Assembly (NCBI GenBank): GCA_005884465.1 | Contig: VAZH01000130.1 | Coordinates: 1-20,626, forward strand | Source of the DNA: Alphaproteobacteria bacterium | Lineage (GTDB): Bacteria > Pseudomonadota > Alphaproteobacteria > Rhizobiales > Xanthobacteraceae | Length of the DNA: 20,626 nt | Reading direction: 5' to 3' | Shown here: positions 1 to 6,234 of the stretch, piece after piece | Layout: each line of letters starts with the position of its first letter | How positions within the stretch are numbered: the stretch's first letter is position 1 | Notes under the pieces: model-generated | Database searches by the model: none | Seen by the model: the letters and a program-made list of their open reading frames with translations, nothing else | Told to the model about the DNA's origin: nothing | Translations under genes and position numbers: made by a program

Positions 1-499
1 GCCGCGTCAACAGCCAGGCGATGCCATAGTCGCCGCTCAAACCCACGCGCAGATAGCCTGTCGAAACGAATGCCGATTCCGCCGCGATGCGGATGTCGCA
101 CGCCATGGCGATCGCCAGTCCCGCGCCGATCGCGGGGCCCGGCAATGCCGCGATGGTTGGCTTGCGCACCGACACCAGCGCACCGGTCAGCAGGCGTTGC
201 CGTTCCTGCAGGTCCGCGACCTTCTCGTCATGCGACATTTCCAGCTTCTTCCGGTCGCGGTGGGCGCCCATGCCCTTGACGTTGCCGCCGGCGCAGAAAG
301 CCGTCGCTGCGCCTGTAATCAACAGCGCGCCGATGTCGGGGTTCTCGCCGCAGGTTTTGATCATGGTTCGCAACGCCGGCGTCAAATCGTCGGACAGTGC
401 ATTGCGCACTTCCGGCCGGTTGAGCGTGATGATGGCGACCCGTTCGCGGATCTCGCAGAGCAATTCATTGGTGCCGGTGTCGATTTCAGTGGTTGTCAT
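1..499 (-). CDS. Enoyl-CoA hydratase/isomerase (crotonase) family protein, C-terminus beyond the window
   Basis: Reading leftwards from the ATG at 499 gives 166 residues without a stop; the gene runs off the window edge. The product is a crotonase-fold protein: 'ITLNRPEVRNAL' near residue 24, the oxyanion-hole segment 'FCAGGN' at 68-73, and 'GPAIGAG' at 121-127 followed by 'CDIRIA'. Family members act on acyl-CoA thioesters in the cytoplasm. Aligned by eye with rat mitochondrial hydratase, the two catalytic glutamates (Glu144, Glu164) are Ala129 and Tyr149, while Asp157 falls where dienoyl-CoA isomerase has Asp204. It may therefore not be a standard hydratase. A purine-rich stretch including AGGAG and GGGGGGA lies upstream of the ATG. 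It follows the SDR and GST genes on the same strand but is separated from them by repeat 528-643. Confidence 0.88.
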   Translation of the reverse strand, partial: MTTTEIDTGTNELLCEIRERVAIITLNRPEVRNALSDDLTPALRTMIKTCGENPDIGALLITGAATAFCAGGNVKGMGAHRDRKKLEMSHDEKVADLQERQRLLTGALVSVRKPTIAALPGPAIGAGLAIAMACDIRIAAESAFVSTGYLRVGLSGDYGIAWLLTR

Positions 500-527
500 T
501 CGAAGTCCCCCCGTCTCCTATCGACTC

Positions 528-643
528 CGTCACTGCGAGCCAACGGGTCGCGCGAATGCGCGCCCGATGACAGGCTCCGCGAAGCAATCCACGGCCACGC
601 AAAAGAGCTGGATTGCTTCGTCGCTTTGCTCCTCGCAATGACG
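528..643. repeat. Palindromic intergenic repeat, copy 1 (long form)
   Basis: This 116-base element has terminal 'gtcactgcgag' and 'ctcgcaatgac' and an inner inverted pair 'cgaagcaatcc' / 'ggattgcttcg'. Its reverse complement matches the element at 6070-6190 almost base for base apart from the central loop. It sits between the SDR stop and the start of the crotonase gene on the same strand. This is a typical dispersed, foldable intergenic element of Bradyrhizobium-type genomes. Short open frames across it ('MTGSAKQS...') are artefacts of the repeat. Confidence 0.85.
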
Positions 644-667
644 GGCCGGCCGTGCTCCATCATACTC

Positions 668-1369
668 TCAAAATCTCTCCACCCACGGCCGCAATTCCAT
701 TTCCCAGGTCCAGGCGCTGCGCGGCTGCTGCAGGACGCTCCAATAACTCAAGGCAATGGCGTCGGGATCGAGCATCGAATCCGGCCGGTCGGCCGCTTCC
801 GAGCGCGCGGCGCTGCGGATGCCGCCGTCGATGACGAAATGCGCGACGTGAATGCCCTGCGGCGACAATTCGCGCGCCATGCTCTGCGCAAGCCCGCGCA
901 GCGCGAACTTGCCCATCGCGAACGGCGCCGACTGCGCATAGCCCTTGACGCTTGCGGACGCGCCGGTGAACAGGATCGCGCCGTGCTTGTTGGGCAGCAT
1001 TCGTTTTGCGGCCTGCTGCGCCACCAGAAAACCGCCAAATGCGCTGACCGTCATCGCCTGAGCGACATCGGCGGGCACGAGATCGACGAAGGGGCCGCGC
1101 TCCCTGCCGCTGGCGTTGTAGACGACCACGTCAGGAACCCCGATCTCGCGCTCCACCAGGCCGAACAGGCGCTCGACCTCGTCGGGCTCGGTGGCGTTGC
1201 AGGCAAAGGCGCGCGCGCCGGTCTCGGTGCAGAGCGCGCCGAGCTTTTCGATATGGCGCGCGGCCAGCGCCACGCGAATGCCTTCGCGGGCGAACAGGCG
1301 CGCGAGCGATGCACTGAGGCCTGCGCCGGCGCCGACGATCAGGACGATCTTGTATTTCGGGATTTCCAT
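668..1369 (-). CDS. SDR-family protein lacking the catalytic tyrosine (SDR_c10-like)
   Basis: The product has 233 residues and a Rossmann fold. The nucleotide-binding loop is atypical, 'VGAGAGLSAS' at 12-21 instead of TGxxxGxG. Further marks are 'CNAT' at 57-60 (usually D-V-T) and 'NAS' at 85-87 (usually NAG). At the active site, Ser138/Ser140 are followed by 'FAMGK' at 150-154, so the YxxxK tyrosine is Phe150 while Lys154 is kept. This combination of incomplete glycine motif and Tyr-to-Phe matches the subgroup I recall as SDR_c10 in CDD. Substrate and activity are unknown; it may bind a cofactor without normal redox chemistry. The ATG is preceded by AAGGAAA. The gene starts 32 bases after the GST stop, so co-transcription with GST is likely. 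Confidence 0.88.
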   Translation of the reverse strand: MEIPKYKIVLIVGAGAGLSASLARLFAREGIRVALAARHIEKLGALCTETGARAFACNATEPDEVERLFGLVEREIGVPDVVVYNASGRERGPFVDLVPADVAQAMTVSAFGGFLVAQQAAKRMLPNKHGAILFTGASASVKGYAQSAPFAMGKFALRGLAQSMARELSPQGIHVAHFVIDGGIRSAARSEAADRPDSMLDPDAIALSYWSVLQQPRSAWTWEMELRPWVERF

Positions 1370-1401
1370 GGGCGTTTTCCTTAGCTATTGGAACAGTGTC
1401 T

Positions 1402-2400
1402 TCAGCCGCGCAATCCGGCAAGGCAACCGGCGGCCTCCAGCACAGGATCGAGCGCGGCCTTGTCCGCAACGGCGGCATATCGGGCGCGCAGCATGCCGAG
1501 CGATCGCGCGTGATATTTTTGCGGCTTCTGGGTCCAGATCTTGCCGCCGAGCATGACGCTGAATTCCTCTTGGCTTTCGGTTAGCGCTTTCTCGTTGGCG
1601 CAGGTCCACGGCATGAAACGCGCTCCGATCTGTTTGCTAAGGATCGGCATCAAAGTCGGCCGCAGCGTGGACCAGCGCTCAAACGCGCCTTCAGCCTTCG
1701 GCCAGAGCATGCGGTGCACCCAATCGAGCACATGCGGCGCGCCGCCACCGATGATGGCGCCGGCGGTCGGATCGGTCCACATTTGATAAATCTGCCCCCA
1801 GAGACCGAAATCACCAAAGGCTGGCCGGCCGCCGAACAAATAGGGACGATTTGCGAGATGGCTCTCCAATAACATCAACATCTCGAGGAAGCCGGCCTCG
1901 ATCTGCGGCGCCGTCACTTCGTTGGAGCCGACGAACCAGACCCGATCCACCATGCGGGCGCGCACCTTGCTGGCGAACGCTTCATGCTCCTGCTCGCTGG
2001 CCTTCGGGCCGCGCATTCGCGCGATGCGCCCCGCAGCGCTGATCTGGTCGACGTCGCGCGCCCAGCGGTAGTGGAACATCCATTTATTGCCCCACTCGTC
2101 GCCGAACTCCTCGATCAAGGTGGAAATGAAGCCAGCGACAGTGTCGTCGGGATGGATCGACGGCTCCGGATAAAGCTTCTCCATCGCGTCGATGATCGGC
2201 GTCGAGTCTTGGATGCCTTTTCCCTCCGGCGTCACCACCAAGGGGATAATCGGCATCCTGGCATGTTTTTCGTATTCCGCCTGGCTGTCGGCATTCCGCA
2301 AAATCCATTGATGCGGAATGGCTTTGTAGCGAAAATAGGAGCGCACTTTTACCGAATAGGGCGACATCTCGGCGCCGAAGATGCGATAGCCGTCCGCCAT
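1402..2400 (-). CDS. Glutathione S-transferase family protein, long form
   Basis: The product has 332 residues against the usual 200-230 for a bacterial GST. The N-terminal thioredoxin-like domain carries 'SPYSVKVRSY' at 13-22 (active-site serine region), 'IIPLVV' with the cis-proline at 53, and 'QDSTPI' at 64-69, the usual contact for the glutathione gamma-glutamyl group. A helical C-terminal domain follows, with 'YLFGGRPAFGDFGLWGQI' in the middle, and then a roughly 100-residue extension containing 'QKYHARSLGMLR'. The role is probably glutathione conjugation or reduction of a small organic substrate in the cytoplasm, but the substrate cannot be read. The start is supported by GGAGGAC just upstream. 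It is divergent from the acyl-CoA dehydrogenase at 2503 and heads a minus-strand group with the SDR and crotonase. Confidence 0.87.
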   Translation of the reverse strand: MADGYRIFGAEMSPYSVKVRSYFRYKAIPHQWILRNADSQAEYEKHARMPIIPLVVTPEGKGIQDSTPIIDAMEKLYPEPSIHPDDTVAGFISTLIEEFGDEWGNKWMFHYRWARDVDQISAAGRIARMRGPKASEQEHEAFASKVRARMVDRVWFVGSNEVTAPQIEAGFLEMLMLLESHLANRPYLFGGRPAFGDFGLWGQIYQMWTDPTAGAIIGGGAPHVLDWVHRMLWPKAEGAFERWSTLRPTLMPILSKQIGARFMPWTCANEKALTESQEEFSVMLGGKIWTQKPQKYHARSLGMLRARYAAVADKAALDPVLEAAGCLAGLRG

Positions 2401-2502
2401 GGATTGTCCTCCAACTTAAGTTTCTTGACGGCCTATCGCCCGTTTTATTCAGGAATGATCTATATCATCTAAAACGCAGGGTGGAACGAACAAGGGTTGC
2501 AA
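2401..2502. promoter_or_regulatory. Divergent intergenic region between the GST and acyl-CoA dehydrogenase genes
   Basis: These 102 bases separate two genes read in opposite directions and must hold both promoters unless transcription enters from outside. The stretch is AT-richer than its surroundings. It contains TTGACG at 2425-2430 and a small palindrome ATGAT-ctat-ATCAT at 2455-2468. Neither gives a convincing -35/-10 pair, so no start site is assigned. Confidence 0.4.
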
Positions 2503-4287
2503 ATGCACCAACTGAGCAAACACGATGGCCTGACAGCGTCGGCCGAGCAGCCGGGATTGTTGGCGCCGGATACCTCGGGGATGAATTTTTATCGCGCCGA
2601 TCCGGCGCTGACGGATCTGCTTCGCATTCATTTGCCCGATGCGCTATTCCGCCATATCGAGCCGCATCTCGACCGCTTGGGCGCGCTTGCCGGCGGTCAT
2701 CTCGACGAATGCGCGCGACTGGCCGACCGGCACGTGCCGGTGCTGCACCAGCGCGACCGTTTTGGCCGCGACGTCCAGTGGATCGAGTATCATCCGGCCT
2801 ATCGCGAGCTGGAACGCGCGGCGTTCGGCGAATTCGGCATTCACGCGATGTCGCAGCGCAAGGGCATTTTGGGCTGGCCCGAGCCCTATCCGGTGGTGGC
2901 GAAGCACGCCTTCACGTTTTTGTTCAACCAGGCCGAGTTCGGGCTGGGCTGTCCGATCAATGTCACCGACGGCTGCGCCAAGCTGTTGGCGAATTTCGGC
3001 AGCGAGGCCTTGAAAGCAAGATATCTGGACGGATTGACCCAGACCGACATGAGCAAGCTGACCCAGGGCGGCCAGTTCATGACCGAGAAGGAAGGCGGCT
3101 CCGACGTCGGCAAGCTCACGACCACGGCGGTACGGGAAGGCGATCACTGGCGGCTGTTCGGCGAAAAATGGTTCTGCTCCAATGCGGACGCCGAAATCGT
3201 GACGCTGCTGGCGCGGCCGCAAGGCGCTGAAGGCGGCACGCGCGGCGTCGGTCTGTTCCTGATGCCGCGACGGCTCGACGACGGCTCGCCCAATCACTAC
3301 CGGATCGTTCGCTTAAAGGACAAGCTCGGCACCCGCTCGATGGCCTCTGGCGAAATCAAGCTGGAAGGGGCGATTGCCTACGCGGTCGGAAAGCTCGATC
3401 GGGGCTTCGTGCAGATGGCCGAAATGGTCAACTCGTCGCGGCTTTCGAACGGCGTCAAATCCACCGCGCTGATGCGGCGCGCCCATCATGATGCGATGAC
3501 GGTGGCGCAGAATCGCGTGGTGTTCGGAAGCCGCATCATCGATCTGCCGCTGGCGCGGCGGCAATTGATGAAGATCATGCTCGCAACCGAGCAGGGGCTG
3601 TCGATGAGCTTTTTGACCGCGGATGCGCTCGACCGCGCCGAGGCCGGCAGTCAGGACGCGGCGGCGCTATTGCGTATTCTGACGCCGACCCTGAAATTCC
3701 GCGCCACCCGCGATGCGCGCAAGGTCTGCGGCGACGCGCTGGAAATGCGCGGCGGCATCGGCTACATCGAGGAATTCGCAACCAGTAGGCTATTGCGCGA
3801 CGCGCATCTCGGCTCGATCTGGGAAGGCACCGGCAACATTGTGGCGCTCGACGCGCTGAAGCGCGCGGTTGGCCGACATGGCGCCGATGCCGCGCTGGCG
3901 GCGGACCTGCACGCTAGGCTCGACGACAGCGCCAACGTGCCGCAAGTCTGGCGCGGTCGCTTGCGCGATCTGACCGACCGTGCCATCGGCTTCGCCCGCG
4001 AGGTGGCGGCACGCACCGACAACGAGGCCGAGGCGCGGCGCGCCACCAGCCTGCTCTATCACATCGCCAGTGCGGTGGCACTGGCTTGGGAGGGCGGACG
4101 CATCCACGAGATGTGCGGCGATGCCCGCCGGCTGTTGCTGTCGCGCATGGTGATCGATCACCGCGTCTCCGCGAACGATCCGTTCCGGCTCACGGAAAAT
4201 CCGGTGCAGCAGGCGATTACAAGCCATCTGCTTGGCGACCGCGCCATCGGCATGGCCGAGGTTGGCGAATTGCTTTCGGCGGCGTAG
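2503..4287 (+). CDS. AidB-like acyl-CoA dehydrogenase family flavoprotein
   Basis: The product has 594 residues from ATG 2503, which is preceded at good spacing by AAGGG; a TTG six bases upstream is less likely because it overlaps the ribosome site. The length exceeds the 380-400 of ordinary acyl-CoA dehydrogenases and fits the AidB/long subfamily. Marks are 'MTEKEGGSDVG' at 193-203 (FAD and substrate loop), 'LKDKLGTRSMASGE', and 'GGIGYIEE' followed by 'SIWEGTGNI', in which Glu441 lies at the usual catalytic-base position. A C-terminal helical extension of about 140 residues follows. Expected activity is FAD-linked alpha,beta-dehydrogenation of an acyl-CoA. E. coli AidB itself has a DNA-damage-linked role, so the physiological task here is open. 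It is divergent from the GST gene and followed directly by a strong hairpin. Confidence 0.9.
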   Translation: MHQLSKHDGLTASAEQPGLLAPDTSGMNFYRADPALTDLLRIHLPDALFRHIEPHLDRLGALAGGHLDECARLADRHVPVLHQRDRFGRDVQWIEYHPAYRELERAAFGEFGIHAMSQRKGILGWPEPYPVVAKHAFTFLFNQAEFGLGCPINVTDGCAKLLANFGSEALKARYLDGLTQTDMSKLTQGGQFMTEKEGGSDVGKLTTTAVREGDHWRLFGEKWFCSNADAEIVTLLARPQGAEGGTRGVGLFLMPRRLDDGSPNHYRIVRLKDKLGTRSMASGEIKLEGAIAYAVGKLDRGFVQMAEMVNSSRLSNGVKSTALMRRAHHDAMTVAQNRVVFGSRIIDLPLARRQLMKIMLATEQGLSMSFLTADALDRAEAGSQDAAALLRILTPTLKFRATRDARKVCGDALEMRGGIGYIEEFATSRLLRDAHLGSIWEGTGNIVALDALKRAVGRHGADAALAADLHARLDDSANVPQVWRGRLRDLTDRAIGFAREVAARTDNEAEARRATSLLYHIASAVALAWEGGRIHEMCGDARRLLLSRMVIDHRVSANDPFRLTENPVQQAITSHLLGDRAIGMAEVGELLSAA

Positions 4288-4320
4288 TGTCTGTTGGAGA
4301 GCAATGCGCCACCGCGAACT

Positions 4321-4355
4321 CGATCTTACCTCTCCCATAGGGAGAGGTAAGATCG
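4321..4355. terminator. Perfect 16-bp-arm hairpin downstream of the AidB-like gene
   Basis: Arms 'cgatcttacctctccc' and 'gggagaggtaagatcg' pair perfectly around a 3-base loop, 34 bases after the stop of the acyl-CoA dehydrogenase gene. There is no T-run, so it would not be a classical intrinsic terminator. It may stabilise the 3' end of the mRNA or be the first unit of the repeat cluster at 4321-4435. Confidence 0.55.
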
Positions 4356-4435
4356 CTCTTGCGATCCGGGTGAGGGGTTACGGCCTTTCGATAGACCGTA
4401 ACCCCTCACCCCAGCCCTCTCCCTGCGGGAGAGGG
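4321..4435. repeat. Three-hairpin palindromic repeat cluster
   Basis: Three consecutive hairpins fill the gap between the AidB-like gene and the alcohol dehydrogenase: 4321-4355 (16-bp arms), 4370-4409 (14-bp arms 'gtgaggggttacgg' / 'ccgtaacccctcac', 12-base loop) and 4415-4435 (9-bp arms 'ccctctccc' / 'gggagaggg', 3-base loop). The first and third share the 'cctctccc...gggagagg' core. This belongs to the common 'cccctcacccc...ccctctccc' type of dispersed intergenic repeat. Confidence 0.85.
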
Positions 4436-4486
4436 AGCGCACGTCCCGCGTTTCGAATACGAACACACAACAAAGGGGAAACACCG

Positions 4487-5575
4487 ATGAAGGCCGCCGT
4501 CTTGCATGAAGTCAACAAGCCGCTGGTGATCGAGGACGTCAGCCTGCAAAAACCCGGTCCGCGCGAGGTCCTGATCCGCACCGCGGTTGCCGGGCTCTGT
4601 CATTCGGATCTGCATTTCATGGAAGGGCTCTATCCGCATCCGCTTCCGGCCGTGCTCGGCCACGAGTCGGCCGGCGTGGTCGAGCAGGTCGGCTCCGACG
4701 TCACCTACGTGAAACCCGGCGATCATGTCGTGACCTGCCTGTCGGTGTTCTGCGGCACCTGCGACAATTGCACGACGGGGCGGCCGGTGCTGTGCACCGA
4801 TACGTCCGTGAAGATGCTGCCGGGCGCATCCAACCGGCTGTCCTGGGCGCGATCGGAAAAGCTGAACCAGTTTCTCAACCTGTCGTCATTTGCCGAGCAG
4901 ATGCTGGTGCACGAAAATGCGATCGTCAAAATCCGCAAGGACATGCCGCTGGAGCTTGCCGCGCTGATCGGTTGCGGTGTCGTCACCGGCTACGGCGCGG
5001 TGGTCAACACCGCCAAAGTCGCGCCCGGCGAGAGCGTGGTGGTGATCGGCTGCGGCGGCGTCGGCATGGCCGCGATCAACGGCGCGCAGATCGCCGGCGC
5101 TGGCCGCATCATCGCGGTCGACACCAATCCCGCCAAGCTTCAGCTTGCAACAAAACTGGGCGCCACCGACATCGTCGATCCCAGGAATGGCGACGTGGTG
5201 CAGCAGGTGCGCGATCTCACCAATGGCGGCGTGCATCACTCGTTCGAAGTGCTGGGCCGCAAGGAGACCGCGGAGCAGGCGTTCGCAATGCTGGCGCCCG
5301 GCGGCACCGCGACCATCGTCGGCATGATCCCGTTCGGCCAGAAGATCGAGCTGCATGGCTTCGATTTCCTGCGCGAACGAAAAATCCAGGGCTCGTCGAT
5401 GGGCTCCAACCATTTCCGCGTCGACATGCCGCGGCTCATCGAGTTCTACATGCGCGGCAAGCTGCACCTCGAGGACTGGATCTCGGCGAAACTAAAACTG
5501 TCCGAGATCAACGAGGGCTTTGCCGCCATGAAGGCCGGCAAGACCGTGCGCAGCGTCATCATGTTTGATGCGTGA
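4487..5575 (+). CDS. Zinc-dependent alcohol dehydrogenase (medium-chain dehydrogenase/reductase)
   Basis: The product has 362 residues from ATG 4487, preceded by AAAGGGGA. An in-frame upstream extension exists but crosses the repeat cluster and is not credible. Catalytic zinc ligands appear as Cys38, His59-Glu60 ('GHESAG') and Cys163 ('IGCGVVTGYGAV'). The structural zinc lobe is Cys89, Cys92, Cys95 and Cys103 ('CGTCDNC...VLC'). The Rossmann motif 'GCGGVG' is at 188-193, with 'AVDTN' downstream suggesting NAD preference. It resembles the class III-like zinc ADH group that oxidises alcohols or reduces aldehydes in the cytoplasm; the natural substrate is not evident. It follows the AidB-like gene on the same strand but is insulated by three hairpins. 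It is convergent with the NTF2-like gene. Confidence 0.93.
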   Translation: MKAAVLHEVNKPLVIEDVSLQKPGPREVLIRTAVAGLCHSDLHFMEGLYPHPLPAVLGHESAGVVEQVGSDVTYVKPGDHVVTCLSVFCGTCDNCTTGRPVLCTDTSVKMLPGASNRLSWARSEKLNQFLNLSSFAEQMLVHENAIVKIRKDMPLELAALIGCGVVTGYGAVVNTAKVAPGESVVVIGCGGVGMAAINGAQIAGAGRIIAVDTNPAKLQLATKLGATDIVDPRNGDVVQQVRDLTNGGVHHSFEVLGRKETAEQAFAMLAPGGTATIVGMIPFGQKIELHGFDFLRERKIQGSSMGSNHFRVDMPRLIEFYMRGKLHLEDWISAKLKLSEINEGFAAMKAGKTVRSVIMFDA

Positions 5576-5584
5576 GCTATTTTG

Positions 5585-5682
5585 CTCGTCATGCGCGGGC
5601 TTGACCCGCGCATCCATCAATCTTTGGAAGGACGTTTTTCTCAGAGCGGATGGATTGCCGGGTCAAGCCCGGCAATGACGAG
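5585..5682. repeat. Double-hairpin palindromic repeat between convergent genes
   Basis: The 34-base outer arms at 5585-5618 and 5649-5682 are inverted copies of each other. Each arm is also a perfect hairpin on its own: 'atgcgcggg-cttga-cccgcgcat' and 'attgccggg-tcaag-cccggcaat'. The element lies between the stops of the alcohol dehydrogenase and the NTF2-like gene, so it is well placed as a two-way transcription barrier, although neither hairpin has a T-tail. Confidence 0.82.
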
Positions 5683-5688
5683 TCGAAG

Positions 5689-6042
5689 TTACCGCGATAC
5701 ATGCGCCGATACCGCGAGCCAGCGGCCGTTTTGCCGCGCCCAGCAGTCGGTGTAACGCCCCGAAGCGGGCTTGCCGTCCGGTGTCGTGTAGCTGGTAGCG
5801 GCATGAATGATCGCAAAATTGCCCATCACCCGAATCTTGACGTCATGCGCTTCGAGATTCTTGATCGTCACCGGCACCGCAGTCTGCTTGAGAAAACCGG
5901 CGCGGTCGACCAGCGACCTGTCGGGGTTTGAACAATAGAACTCGTCGGCGAGAATTTCGTCGAACCGCTTGACGTCGGAATTCTGGACGGAATTGACGTA
6001 GTCGCGGTTGAGCATTGTCAGTTCGTCGATGTCCTTGCTCAT
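5689..6042 (-). CDS. Small NTF2-like / SnoaL-like fold protein
   Basis: The product has 117 residues. The ATG at 6042 is chosen because GGAGGAAA lies a few bases upstream; the longer open frame to 6153 only reads through a palindromic repeat. The pattern 'LNRDYVNSVQNSDVKRFDEILADEFYC', then 'AGFLKQ', 'VRVMGNFAIIHAATSYTTPDGKPASGRYTDCWARQNGRW' in outline and a final 'VSAHVSR' is that of DUF4440/NTF2-like cone-fold proteins. These are small ligand-binding or isomerase-like proteins of varied function. No catalytic residue can be named. It lies downstream of the amidase on the same strand, with a 192-base gap carrying a repeat. Confidence 0.8.
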   Translation of the reverse strand: MSKDIDELTMLNRDYVNSVQNSDVKRFDEILADEFYCSNPDRSLVDRAGFLKQTAVPVTIKNLEAHDVKIRVMGNFAIIHAATSYTTPDGKPASGRYTDCWARQNGRWLAVSAHVSR

Positions 6043-6069
6043 GGTATTTCCTCCAGTCTTAGTCTTACT

Positions 6070-6190
6070 CGTCATTGCGAGGAGCAAAGCGACGAAGCAA
6101 TCCATTTCTCCGCTTTGTGACCCGGTGCTGGATTGCTTCGCGGAGCCTGTCATCGGGCGCGCATTCGCGACCCGTTGGCTCGCAATGACG
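6070..6190. repeat. Palindromic intergenic repeat, copy 2 (long form, inverted relative to 528-643)
   Basis: This 121-base element has terminal 'cgtcattgcgag' and 'ctcgcaatgacg' and the inner pair 'cgaagcaatcca' / 'tggattgcttcg'. It is nearly identical to the reverse complement of 528-643, differing mainly in the central loop. It fills most of the gap between the amidase stop and the NTF2-like start. Confidence 0.87.
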
Positions 6191-6234
6191 GGTTGGCCGC
6201 CCTCCCAGTTCGCACGCTCCGGCCATTGGCAGAT

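Noticed and set aside
197..1384. Long plus-strand open frame of about 395 codons
   Set aside because: It is antisense to the SDR and crosses repeat 528-643; composition is Arg/Ala/His-rich with no family pattern. GC-rich codon bias keeps the opposite frame open.
4232..4486. 85-codon N-terminal extension of the zinc alcohol dehydrogenase
   Set aside because: It reads through the three-hairpin repeat; the ATG at 4487 has a strong ribosome site and gives a normal family N-terminus.
6043..6153. 37-codon N-terminal extension of the NTF2-like protein
   Set aside because: It consists of translated repeat sequence; GGAGGAAA marks the ATG at 6042.
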